Source of the DNA: Pseudofulvibacter geojedonensis
GTDB taxonomy: Bacteria > Bacteroidota > Bacteroidia > Flavobacteriales > Flavobacteriaceae
Length of the DNA: 64,000 nucleotides
Direction of reading: 5' to 3'
Assembly (NCBI RefSeq): GCF_042675745.1
Contig: NZ_JBHTJM010000011.1
Location: forward strand, 143,357 to 207,356
Positions 8,607-16,701 of this stretch are shown one piece after another (position 1 is the first letter of the stretch; each line of letters starts with the position of its first letter). The notes under the pieces are model-generated. The model did not search any database. It was given only the letters and a program-made list of their open reading frames with translations, and was not told where the DNA came from. The translations under genes were made by a program, and so were the position numbers.

Positions 8607-8720
8607 TAACACATAATTACTCTAACGGTTTGTGTATGAAACGTAGCGTGTAAAAAGACGCTTACTTTTCGGGTTGACAAAAAGCCACTAATAGTTTGGT
8701 GATTTTGCAAATAAACACAA

Positions 8721-10532
8721 CTACTCTTTCCCTTCCATTTTACGCTCTAACTCTGCTTGGAATTCTTCCATTACAGGTCTTACGGTACTTTCTGGCAAGT
8801 CGGCAATTTTAATATACATTAAACTGTCTACCGCATTATTAAATAAAGGGTCTACATTAAATGCTACAATTTTAGCGTTTTGCTTGATATACTTTTTAAT
8901 TAAAACCGGCAAACGCAAGTTTCCTGGTTCTACCTCATCTATAATTCTATCAAACTTATTTAAATCGGCTTTTGTTTCATCAAAAACAAAATCTTTATCA
9001 GCATCTTTTAACTGAACTTTAAAGTCTTTTTTAGGACGTATGTATTGAGCCACATACGGATCGTAATAATGAGATTTCATAAACTCAATCATTAACGATT
9101 TTGAGAACTTAGAAAACTGATTACTAATACTTACCCCTCCAATTAAATATTTATGCTCAGGAAAGCGCAAAGTAGTGTGTACAATTCCTTTCCACAACAA
9201 GAAAAGCGGCATTGGTTTCTGCTGAAACTCTTTTACAATAAAAGCTCGTCCCATTTCTATAGACTCACTCATCATGGTATACAATTCAGGTTCAAACCTA
9301 AATAAATCTTGTAAATAAAATCCGTTAATACCATATTGAGCAAAAATCTTAGACCCCAAGCCCATTCTATAAGCTCCAGCTATCTTTTTGGTGTTATTGT
9401 CCCATAAAAACATATGGTGGTAATAACGATCGAAATTATCTAAATCTATAGCTTCATTAGTTCCTTCTCCAATCTCTCTAAAGGTAATTTCTCGCAACCT
9501 ACCAATTTCTTTTAATGTGTTGGGTATTTTGTCTGCAGAAGCTAAAAAAACTTCGTAATTTTTACTTTCTAATAATCTACAATCGTACCCTCTTAAATTA
9601 TCAATTTCCTTTTCAATTAATTCAGAACTAACAGATGTAACAATTTCTTTAGGAGCTTTCTTGGGCATTTTTAAAGAAGAAGTAGCCGCATCTTTAAGCG
9701 ATACCGTTTCTTTCTCATAAGGATTGGCTAACATATAGGTCTTCTTTCGCAAGAAATTAGTATACTCCTGTAAATTTGTATATTCCTTTTGATCTTTTAC
9801 TGAAATAGCTTTTCCTATTCTAATTTTAATTACCCTATTTTTTTGTGACAACAATTCTGATGGTAATTTAGCCGTTCGTAAAGTTTCACTTATTTTAGAA
9901 AGTCTATAGAAAAACGGACTGTTCTTAGCGTGAAAGTAAATAGGTAAAACCGGTACTTGAGCTTTCTGAATTAACTTCATAGCAGCTGGTTCCCATTGCT
10001 TATCTACAATTAATTTACCTTCTTTTAAAGTAGAAACTTCTCCTGCTGGAAAAACGCCTAATGGCATTTCAGACTTTATATGTTTAAATGCTTGCTTAAA
10101 ACCACCCACACTAGATTTTACATCCTTTCTATCTTCAAAAGGATTTACAGGCATTATATATGGTTTTAATGGCAGTATTCTATGCAATAAAAAGTTGGCC
10201 ATTATTTTATAGTCTGGCCTGCTCTCTAGCAAAACCTTTAACAATAAAATACCATCTATTCCTCCTAACGGATGATTAGAAATTGTAACAAAAGAGCCTG
10301 ACTTAGGTATTCTTTTTAAATCTTCTTCTGGAATTTCATATTTTACCTGAAACTCACTTAAAATAGCTGTTAAGAAAGCTACATTACTTAAATGTTTATG
10401 CTTATTATAAACTTTGTTTAACTTATCTATGCGTAAGATTTTCATCAAAACCCACGATATAAAAGTTCCTAAAAAACCTAGTTTATCTAACTTAATAGCT
10501 TTAGCTATTTCTTTTGAGGTTACTAATCCCAT
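8721..10532 (-). CDS. olsF: Bifunctional ornithine-lipid synthase OlsF-like (PlsC + GNAT acyltransferase)
   Basis: A 603-residue fusion. Residues 1-290 are a PlsC-type O-acyltransferase with the catalytic NHPLGGIDG (His87, Asp93), a PVNPFEDRKD block and FPAGEVS. Residues 310-570 are an OlsB-type N-acyltransferase of GNAT fold (LREITFREIGEGT, GRAFIVKEFQQKPMPLFLLWKG). OlsF enzymes of this architecture, described in Serratia and Flavobacterium johnsoniae, make ornithine lipid in one protein; related Bacteroidetes enzymes make glycine lipids, so the amino acid is uncertain. A TACTTTTG element on the minus strand at 10551-10558 is a probable minus-7 box. Confidence 0.85.
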   Translation of the reverse strand: MGLVTSKEIAKAIKLDKLGFLGTFISWVLMKILRIDKLNKVYNKHKHLSNVAFLTAILSEFQVKYEIPEEDLKRIPKSGSFVTISNHPLGGIDGILLLKVLLESRPDYKIMANFLLHRILPLKPYIMPVNPFEDRKDVKSSVGGFKQAFKHIKSEMPLGVFPAGEVSTLKEGKLIVDKQWEPAAMKLIQKAQVPVLPIYFHAKNSPFFYRLSKISETLRTAKLPSELLSQKNRVIKIRIGKAISVKDQKEYTNLQEYTNFLRKKTYMLANPYEKETVSLKDAATSSLKMPKKAPKEIVTSVSSELIEKEIDNLRGYDCRLLESKNYEVFLASADKIPNTLKEIGRLREITFREIGEGTNEAIDLDNFDRYYHHMFLWDNNTKKIAGAYRMGLGSKIFAQYGINGFYLQDLFRFEPELYTMMSESIEMGRAFIVKEFQQKPMPLFLLWKGIVHTTLRFPEHKYLIGGVSISNQFSKFSKSLMIEFMKSHYYDPYVAQYIRPKKDFKVQLKDADKDFVFDETKADLNKFDRIIDEVEPGNLRLPVLIKKYIKQNAKIVAFNVDPLFNNAVDSLMYIKIADLPESTVRPVMEEFQAELERKMEGKE

Positions 10533-10575
10533 ATATTGGTTTGCTTAACACAAAAGTAATTATTTTAAATAACTT

Positions 10576-11829
10576 TTATGATGGTATAAGAACTTGTACT
10601 GTTCCTTTATTTTCTTGCTTCAATAGCACCTGCTTTTCATTAGTCAATTCTTGTAAAGCATCATGAGTAAAATGCCTAATAGTATACAAAGACACATTTT
10701 TATTACAGGTTACTTTAAACTTTGATTTTAATTGGTGTAATAACTCTTCTATGTTTTCATATTTATCACTCACACATACCGAAAAACTAATTGCAGAGTT
10801 TTGTATAACATCTACCTTTAGTTTGTACTGATGCAAAAGACTAAATATTTCACTAATATTATCTTCCATGATAAATGAAAAATCTAATGAAGACAAAGAA
10901 ATTAAATGTTGATTCTTTTTTACAATAAAACAAGGCACCATTGGCTCTAGTTTTTTACCCTTACCAATACAAGTTCCGTCTTGAGTTGGATTTAAAAAAG
11001 ACTTTACCAACAATGGTATTTCTTTTCTTTGAAGCGGTTGCAGTGTTTTTGGGTGAATTACAGATGCTCCGTAAAAAGCCAATTCAATTGCTTCTTCATA
11101 AGATATTTGATGTAACAATTGTGTTTTTTCAAAATATCGCGGGTCGGCATTTAAAACCCCAGGTACATCTTTCCAAATGGTAACACTCGTAGCGTTTAAA
11201 CAGTATGCAAAAATTGCTGCAGTATAATCGCTTCCTTCTCTTCCTAAAGTAGTTGTAAAATTATTATCATCAGACCCAATAAAACCTTGAGTAATATTTA
11301 ATGCTTTAGTGTCTATCTGTTCGTTAATTGCTAACTGTGTTAGTTTCCAATCTACTCCAGCATCTCTATATTTTGCATCTGTTTTAATACACTTTCGGGC
11401 ATCTATCCAGCTGTTATAGATGCCTATTTCATTTAAATATGCACTAATAATAGTGGTAGAAATTAACTCTCCGTAGCTTACTACTTGGTCGTATACAAAA
11501 CTATAATTAGGAGATTTATTCCAATTTAGAAAGCTTTTCATTTCATCAAACAAACTCTTTACATCTGTATGTATTTGGTGCTGTTTATTCACAAACAATC
11601 CTTCTATAATTTCTGTATGACAATCTATTACTTCTTGTATGCTTAATAGTAAACTTTCTTTGTCGTTAAAGTAGTTTTTTACAACCAACTCTAACTTATT
11701 AGTAGTTTTTCCCATAGCAGAAACTACTATTAATGTTTCTGAGTAACCCACCTCTTGCAGTACGTTTACAACGTTTTTTACTCCTTGAGCATCTTTTACA
11801 GAAGCTCCTCCAAATTTAAAAATTCGCAT
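10576..11829 (-). CDS. Aspartate kinase
   Basis: A 417-residue monofunctional aspartokinase, the first step of the Lys/Thr/Met/DAP pathway. The N-terminal kinase domain begins KFGGASV and contains TLGREGSDYTAAIFAYCL; a WKDVPGVLNADPR loop follows near residue 215. The last 130 residues hold ACT-type repeats for feedback control, shorter and more divergent than in the E. coli enzymes. It starts two bases after the stop of the upstream GNAT gene, so they form one operon. Confidence 0.93.
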   Translation of the reverse strand: MRIFKFGGASVKDAQGVKNVVNVLQEVGYSETLIVVSAMGKTTNKLELVVKNYFNDKESLLLSIQEVIDCHTEIIEGLFVNKQHQIHTDVKSLFDEMKSFLNWNKSPNYSFVYDQVVSYGELISTTIISAYLNEIGIYNSWIDARKCIKTDAKYRDAGVDWKLTQLAINEQIDTKALNITQGFIGSDDNNFTTTLGREGSDYTAAIFAYCLNATSVTIWKDVPGVLNADPRYFEKTQLLHQISYEEAIELAFYGASVIHPKTLQPLQRKEIPLLVKSFLNPTQDGTCIGKGKKLEPMVPCFIVKKNQHLISLSSLDFSFIMEDNISEIFSLLHQYKLKVDVIQNSAISFSVCVSDKYENIEELLHQLKSKFKVTCNKNVSLYTIRHFTHDALQELTNEKQVLLKQENKGTVQVLIPS

Positions 11830-11831
11830 AT

Positions 11832-12293
11832 TTAAAAATTCTCTATTCCTTTTTTATCTAACTGTACCAAATACCAATCTTTTAAAATAGTAGCTCCTGT
11901 ACTTTCGTAGAAATTAATAGCATTGGCATTCCAATCTAACACGCACCATTCAACTCTTCTTACTCCTTCTTTTTTTGCTTCAGCAATGATCACATTTAAT
12001 AACGCCTTTCCAATTCCTTTACCTCTATGAGTTTGGGTTACTACTAAATCTTCTAAATGAATCGTTTTACCTTTCCAAGTAGAATACCTGTTGTAGTATA
12101 AGGCTAAACCAACTATTTTATTATCCGATACTGCCACAATACATGAAAATAAATTTTTAGCATAATCTGTTTGTAGCTCTTCTACCGTTACTTCTACTGC
12201 TTTGGGCTCATTTTCAAAGGTTGCCAACTCTTGTATTAAGTCTAACACTGCTGGCAAATCCTTTAATACTGCTTTTCTTATTTTAAATGACAT
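11832..12293 (-). CDS. GNAT family N-acetyltransferase
   Basis: A 153-residue acetyltransferase. The acetyl-CoA loop is VTQTHRGKGIGKALL (R/Q-x-x-G-x-G/A) near residue 95, preceded by IHLEDLVV and followed by WCVLDWNANAINFYESTGA, the pattern of the diamine (spermidine/spermine) acetyltransferase branch. The ATG at 12293 (MSFKIRKAVLKDL) is chosen over an upstream one at 12314 because the fold starts right there. It is the first gene of an operon with aspartokinase. The substrate is unknown. Confidence 0.85.
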   Translation of the reverse strand: MSFKIRKAVLKDLPAVLDLIQELATFENEPKAVEVTVEELQTDYAKNLFSCIVAVSDNKIVGLALYYNRYSTWKGKTIHLEDLVVTQTHRGKGIGKALLNVIIAEAKKEGVRRVEWCVLDWNANAINFYESTGATILKDWYLVQLDKKGIENF

Positions 12294-12467
12294 ATTGTTA
12301 TATTTGGGTCGCAAAGTTATATTTATAAAAAATAATAACTGCAGAATTTAAAGATATATAACAAAACACATTCTCACTAGTAAAATTTCAACTAAAATGA
12401 TGATTTTGTTATTGGTGTTACACCATGAAAACGATTCTATATACTACTTCAAACAAATAAATTTATG

Positions 12468-12475
12468 TAGTTTTG
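12468..12475 (+). promoter_or_regulatory. Minus-7 promoter element of fbp
   Basis: TAGTTTTG matches TAnnTTTG and sits 17 bases before ATG 12493. It lies inside a longer frame open from 12397, which supports the shorter protein. Confidence 0.5.
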
Positions 12476-12492
12476 CAGCAAACAACACAAAA

Positions 12493-13512
12493 ATGGCTGA
12501 CAAACATAAAACCCTTGGAGAGTATATCATTGAAAATCAAAGTTCTTTTCAATACTCTTCAGGAGAACTTTCTAGATTAATTAACTCTATTAGGCTTGCC
12601 GCCAAAGTAGTAAACCACGAAATTAGAAAAGCTGGTTTAGTAGATATTACTGGTGCTGCTGGAGAAGTAAACGTACAAGGTGAAGCACAGCAAAAACTTG
12701 ATGTTTACGCTAACGATAAGTTTAAAGAGACGTTAATTAACAGAGAAATTGTTTGTGGTATTGCTTCTGAAGAAGAAGATGATTTTGTAGTTGTTGAAGG
12801 TGCTAACGGAACCAACGAAAATAAATATGTTTTAATGATGGATCCTTTAGACGGATCTTCTAACATAGACGTAAACGTATCTGTAGGTACTATTTTCTCT
12901 ATTTACAGAAGAGTTACTCCGGTAGGAACTCCTGTAACTATTGAAGACTTCTTACAACCAGGGAACAGACAAGTAGCAGCGGGTTATGTAGCTTACGGAA
13001 CTTCTACCATGATGGTATTTACTACTGGTAACGGAGTAAACGGATTTACTTTGAATCCTGCTATTGGTACTTTTTACCTATCGCATCCTAACATGAAGAT
13101 TAACGAAACTGGTAAAATCTATTCTGTAAGCGAAGGGTATTTTGCTCACTTTGAAAAAGGGATGCAAGAATTTTTAAAATACTGTAAAGAAGAAGAAGGT
13201 ACTAGACCTTGGACTGCTAGATACATTGGTTCTTTAGTAGCCGATTTCCATAGAAACTTATTAAAAGGAGGTATATACGTTTACCCTAGATCTAGAACTG
13301 CTCCAAACGGAAAATTACGTTTGTTATATGAATGCAATCCTATGGCTTTTATTGCTGAACAAGCTGGAGGAAAAGCTAGTGACGGATTTACTAGAATACT
13401 AGACATACAACCTACAGAACTACACCAAAGAGTTCCTTTTTATGTAGGTAGCAAGCAAATGGTAGAAAAAGCAGAAGAATACATGGAGCAATACAAAGAA
13501 CATACTTTGTAA
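12493..13512 (+). CDS. fbp: Fructose-1,6-bisphosphatase class 1
   Basis: A 339-residue class 1 FBPase, the gluconeogenic step from fructose-1,6-bisphosphate to fructose-6-phosphate. Metal-site motifs are visible: SEEEDDFV, DPLDGSSNIDVNVSVGTI and a late NPMAFIAEQAGGKASDG. Substrate-binding YIGSLVADFHRNLLKGGIY is present. The ATG at 12493 gives the usual family length. The gene stands at the edge of the cassette island: its terminator is followed directly by the first palindrome. Confidence 0.95.
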   Translation: MADKHKTLGEYIIENQSSFQYSSGELSRLINSIRLAAKVVNHEIRKAGLVDITGAAGEVNVQGEAQQKLDVYANDKFKETLINREIVCGIASEEEDDFVVVEGANGTNENKYVLMMDPLDGSSNIDVNVSVGTIFSIYRRVTPVGTPVTIEDFLQPGNRQVAAGYVAYGTSTMMVFTTGNGVNGFTLNPAIGTFYLSHPNMKINETGKIYSVSEGYFAHFEKGMQEFLKYCKEEEGTRPWTARYIGSLVADFHRNLLKGGIYVYPRSRTAPNGKLRLLYECNPMAFIAEQAGGKASDGFTRILDIQPTELHQRVPFYVGSKQMVEKAEEYMEQYKEHTL

Positions 13513-13526
13513 AACTTCAACTAAAT

Positions 13527-13567
13527 AACAAAAGAGGGAAAACAGTCATTGTTTTCCCTCTTTTGTT
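13527..13567 (+). terminator. Strong intrinsic terminator after fbp
   Basis: The 17-bp stem AACAAAAGAGGGAAAAC / GTTTTCCCTCTTTTGTT has a 7-base loop. It marks the last ordinary chromosomal feature before the cassette island. Confidence 0.9.
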
Positions 13568-13698
13568 ATTGACGTTTTGTATAAGCGTAGTAGCGGTATT
13601 TAAAATCTTAATTGTTACAAATTATTACTACACTTTGATAAAGATACAAAACTTGGATTGAAGCACTAAACCGCTATTACGTTTATATTTTGTTATGC
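13567..13698 (-). repeat. attC-like palindrome G (array edge)
   Basis: An 18-bp arm at 13580-13597 pairs with 13670-13687 with only two G-T wobbles. The right end is GTTATGC (13692-13698). The left end TATTGACG departs from the xxxxAAC box of the other sites and abuts the fbp terminator, so this is the outer boundary of the array. Confidence 0.65.
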
Positions 13699-14014
13699 CT
13701 TTTTCTTTTATACCTAGAATTAGTACGCTTATGCTCAAATATCAAGCAATCATGACCTTTTATCATAATTCAAGTCATTAATTCCTCAATTTTGAATTGT
13801 CAAATGTTAGGCAATAATGAGATTAGGTATAAATACCTTTTTTTTAAAATGGGGTATTTATACTCTAAAATATATCCTAGTATCATCAGACATTTATAAT
13901 GTAATTAAAAACAAATTATTCGATTGAGTAGCTACTATCATTTCTTTTGATTGCAAAGGTGGAATCCGAAAAGCCTGTTTGAAAATAGAGTAAGAAAACT
14001 TAAAACATATTATC
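13699..14014. other. Long AT-rich leader before the 14015 gene
   Basis: There is no convincing ORF. It contains an 11-bp inverted repeat GTATAAATACC (13827-13837) and GGTATTTATAC (13853-13863) with a T-rich loop, possibly an operator or terminator, and an isolated GTTAGGC at 13806-13812 that has no partner arm. The rest probably holds the promoter of the following gene, but no clean TAnnTTTG box is seen near the start. Confidence 0.4.
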
Positions 14015-14689
14015 ATGAATAGTGAAATAACAAAAGAGTCAAAGATAGGATTGACAAAGGATGAAATGCTTAGCCAGATTGAGAAAGATATCGAGCAGCA
14101 AAAAAAATACATGGATTATATGGTTTCTCTGAAGGGAAAGCTTAGTTCCAAAGATGTAGGGGGCAGTACAACAGTTACTAGTAACGATTTAGCTGAATTT
14201 CATGCTAAACTAGCTGGAGATAGCGCCTTAAATGTGAAAGCTCCAGATACAGGATTAACAAAGAATGAAATGCTTAACTACATTGAGAAAGGTGTCGAGC
14301 AGCAGAAAAATAATATTGATTTTTTGGTTGCTCGGAAGGAAGAACTTAGTAATGGTGATCCTTCTTGCCCGGCCACTGCAGAACTTGAGGGTTTTTTGTT
14401 CTACGCACACCTTACGCTAAATGCTCCAAGTATAGCCACAAAAGGGTATGGAAACGCTGGAGGAGCTGGCGTCGGTACATGTGTTGCGAATGGAACTCTT
14501 CAAGGAGATCTCTCTCACTTAAACAGGGCTGGACGTTTTGAGGTGACTGAAGCCGGAGTTGGATTAGGTTATCTTCACATACAATTTTTTGATGATAAAT
14601 CATGGACTGTAGCAGTTTATAACGGCAAAGTTGGCACAGATGCTTCAGCCTTCGAGGGTGGGGGTTCATGGTCTTTTGTGCACGTTTAA
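14015..14689 (+). CDS. Repeat-containing protein of unknown function, opposite to the array
   Basis: A 224-residue protein without a signal peptide. It holds a tandem duplication of a helical module: GLTKDEMLSQIEKDIEQQKK (from residue 12) and GLTKNEMLNYIEKGVEQQKN (from about residue 80). The last 100 residues form a beta-rich, Gly-rich domain with GYLHIQFFDDKSWTVAVYNG and a final EGGGSWSFV. That end is weakly reminiscent of the Rhodococcus VapA barrel fold, but I cannot verify it. The gene is visibly richer in G and C than its neighbours and points against the array, signs of separate transfer. It has its own terminator. Confidence 0.65.
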   Translation: MNSEITKESKIGLTKDEMLSQIEKDIEQQKKYMDYMVSLKGKLSSKDVGGSTTVTSNDLAEFHAKLAGDSALNVKAPDTGLTKNEMLNYIEKGVEQQKNNIDFLVARKEELSNGDPSCPATAELEGFLFYAHLTLNAPSIATKGYGNAGGAGVGTCVANGTLQGDLSHLNRAGRFEVTEAGVGLGYLHIQFFDDKSWTVAVYNGKVGTDASAFEGGGSWSFVHV

Positions 14690-14719
14690 TTTATAAGTAA
14701 GGTGCTTAAACTTTAACCC

Positions 14720-14746
14720 ATCGGGCTCTCATCATGGGTGCCCGAT
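14720..14746 (+). terminator. Terminator-like hairpin after the 14015 gene
   Basis: The stem ATCGGGC / GCCCGAT with a 13-base loop is followed by AATTTTA. The T-run is short, so it is only moderately convincing. Confidence 0.55.
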
Positions 14747-14757
14747 AATTTTACTGT

Positions 14758-14890
14758 GCATAACGTGTTTGTATAACTGTCAGTTGCGGTAAAAGTACGT
14801 AAACTTTATGGTTAAGCACAGACCACAGTAATTTCGAGTGGATTCGGACGTAGTCGAATCCGCCGTAATTGCGGTTATACATTGTTGGGC
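14758..14890 (-). repeat. attC-like palindrome A
   Basis: The left box is GCATAAC (14758-14764), the right box GTTGGGC (14884-14890), an exact match to GTTRRRY. Arms GTATAAC / GTTATAC and, further in, CAGTTGCGG / CCGTAATTG pair with G-T wobbles. An inner hairpin GGATTCG / CGAATCC caps it. Length 133 bp. Confidence 0.7.
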
Positions 14891-14897
14891 ATAGTTT

Positions 14898-15680
14898 TTA
14901 TTCTATTTCTAATCTCGCTCTTCTTAAAACTTTTTCTCCGACGTTAGTAACTGCTATTTCTATATAATTTACATTATCTTTTCCAGTAGCTAATAATCCT
15001 AGTTTCACGAAATAACCAAAAGAGTCAGTTAAGTCTTCTGCTTTTATCCAGCCTTGTTCTTCTTTTCCGATACTTTCAACTAATTCAATGAATTCGTCTA
15101 TTAGGTTTTTATTTTTGATTTTATTGAACAGTACATCTACTTCGTTATCTAAACTTATATTTTTTATTGATTCTTCTGTACCATTATTTTCTTCGTCGTT
15201 AGAATTCAATTTGTCTATTGTTCTTTCAAGTTCGGTTATCTCTAAAAGAAGTCTTTTTTTATTCTCTCTTTCTTTTTCTAGTTTAGCCTCAATTTGAGTC
15301 TTTTCAATTCTTAAATTTTCGTATGTTTCCTTGAGCACTATTGATTTACTGTCTGTTATTTTATAAATCCAAGGTGTAATTTGTTTTTCAGAAAAATTTG
15401 TAATTAAACGTGAAATTGCAAGAAGTAAATAAGTCAGAATTAATAATCCAAAAGCCCATAAAACAGTTTTAAATAAATTTCCAATAAAACTTTATTCTTT
15501 GTAGTATGCTTTTATAAAAGCAACTTTATTTTCTAATTTATAATTGTCATCAAAATTAAAAAGAGTATAAATTAATTCCCAGTTTAAAACTATCCAAACT
15601 ATAACGTATGTCCCTAAAAAAGGATTTCGAGTTTTTTCTTTGAAATTATCACGAAATGAGATTAAAAAATCTTTTATCAT
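14898..15680 (-). pseudogene. Membrane-anchored coiled-coil protein broken by an in-frame TAA
   Basis: One 260-codon frame read from ATG 15680 is interrupted by TAA at 15492-15494 (codon 63) and then continues in the same frame to the stop at 14898 with no further break. Part 1 has a membrane segment (LGTYVIVWIVLNWELIYTLF). Right after the stop come a second one (WAFGLLILTYLLLAISRLI) and ITPWIYKITDSKSIVLKETY; then a charged coiled coil and an acidic C-terminal domain follow. The likely change is a single base in a Lys codon (AAA to TAA). Alternatives are readthrough or a base-call error. The protein family is unknown. It is the cargo of one cassette, ending seven bases from palindrome A. Confidence 0.75.
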
Positions 15681-15697
15681 AGTTTCAGTTTAATTAT

Positions 15698-15763
15698 GCC
15701 CAACGGCCCGCATAGCTGTCGTAGCGGGCTTTTGACCGCTACGACAGCTATGCATTGTTGTGC
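15698..15763 (-). repeat. attC-like palindrome B
   Basis: The left box is GCCCAAC (15698-15704), whose complement GTTGGGC is an exact GTTRRRY core; the right box is GTTGTGC (15757-15763). The arms GCATAGCTGTCGTAGCGG (15710-15727) and 15736-15753 pair perfectly over 18 bp with an 8-base loop. The stop codon of the adjoining HNH gene lies inside this site. Confidence 0.8.
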
Positions 15764-16608
15764 CTCGTTTTCTTTTCTTTCAATTTATTTTTCAATTGTT
15801 CGACGGAAAGATATTTATCATTAATTTTCCGATGAAGCATTCGATGACAATTTGAGCAAACCAAAGCCAAATCTTCTAATTTTGTAATTCTTTCCCCTTG
15901 ATTTATCGGTATAATATGATGACATTCGATGTATTCTTCTCCGTAAAAATCAATGAATGAAAAATTACAAATCTCACATTCGTATCTGCCCTCGTTCAAC
16001 GCTATTTGTTTTTTTTTGTGGCTTATAGAACCGTCTCTTTCTCTAATTCTATGATTTCGGAATAAGAGCCTTCCTTCTTTCGTCTCAAAATCTTTGCTTA
16101 GTTCATCATTAAAATAGGTTTGATAATCTTTTTCATTTTCTTTCAGATTGTGCGACATAAACGGCTTAAATAATTCCCATAAATTTCGCTGATATTTTTC
16201 CAATTCCGTTTCGGCTATCAAATTCGTCATTAATTCGGCATTTCCCCAAGCTCGATTTCGGAAATCTAATTTGGATAGAAGGGAATTTTGAAATGGGATT
16301 TTATTTTCTTCTCCTGTGTAAGCAATAACTTCTACCAATCTTCCAAATCTAAAATTTTCTCTTTCGTTTTCTTCTATTAATTCGTTATCAATCGATCTAA
16401 CCAAATGTGTTAAAAATCTTGGTTTGGCTTTACTCTCTCTTTGAAACAGAACAATTAATTCATCTGAATTCGGTTCGAGAATTCCACCTTTCAATCTGTC
16501 GGGATAGTGAAGAACAAACTCTTTATCTTCTAAATCCAAATACGCCTTTCCCGTTTCACCATTTGTGATATTTTTTAATCTCGTTATATTCTTATGGTTT
16601 ATCTGCAC
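15748..16608 (-). CDS. HNH endonuclease family protein (cassette gene)
   Basis: A 286-residue protein. The C-terminal 80 residues are a classic HNH nuclease: zinc cysteines C211-x-x-C214 and C251-x-x-C254, catalytic ECHHI (His230/231) and NCHRMLHR (His255, His259), as in McrA-type restriction enzymes. The first 200 residues are not recognised; they are charged and may bind DNA. The stop TAG is inside the flanking palindrome B, so the last residues (HNNA) are encoded by the site itself, as is seen in integron cassettes. A defence role is possible but not shown. Confidence 0.85.
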   Translation of the reverse strand: MQINHKNITRLKNITNGETGKAYLDLEDKEFVLHYPDRLKGGILEPNSDELIVLFQRESKAKPRFLTHLVRSIDNELIEENERENFRFGRLVEVIAYTGEENKIPFQNSLLSKLDFRNRAWGNAELMTNLIAETELEKYQRNLWELFKPFMSHNLKENEKDYQTYFNDELSKDFETKEGRLLFRNHRIRERDGSISHKKKQIALNEGRYECEICNFSFIDFYGEEYIECHHIIPINQGERITKLEDLALVCSNCHRMLHRKINDKYLSVEQLKNKLKEKKTRHNNA

Positions 16609-16637
16609 CCGTTGGTTTTTTCTTTTTACTTAATGAG

Positions 16638-16695
16638 GCACAACGTTAAGTGTATGATGCGTTATTTCAATAATGCATTATACATAGTGTTGTAT
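16638..16695 (-). repeat. attC-like palindrome C
   Basis: The left box is GCACAAC, the right box GTTGTAT (16689-16695). Arms GTATGATGCGTTATT and AATAATGCATTATAC pair over 15 bp with two G-T wobbles. Spacers between box and arm are 7 and 5 bases. It is identical to palindrome F across the inner site and about ten bases of the right flank. Length 58 bp. Confidence 0.8.
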
Positions 16696-16701
16696 TTAGT
16701 T

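Noticed and set aside
12397..12492. Longer N-terminus of fructose-bisphosphatase
   Set aside because: A minus-7 promoter element lies inside it, and class 1 enzymes start near MADKHKTLGEY.
13806..13812. A textbook GTTAGGC core as a further attC or attI site
   Set aside because: No complementary xxxxAAC partner and no paired arms within 150 bases; the nearby AATTCAA / TTGAATT pair lacks a second box.
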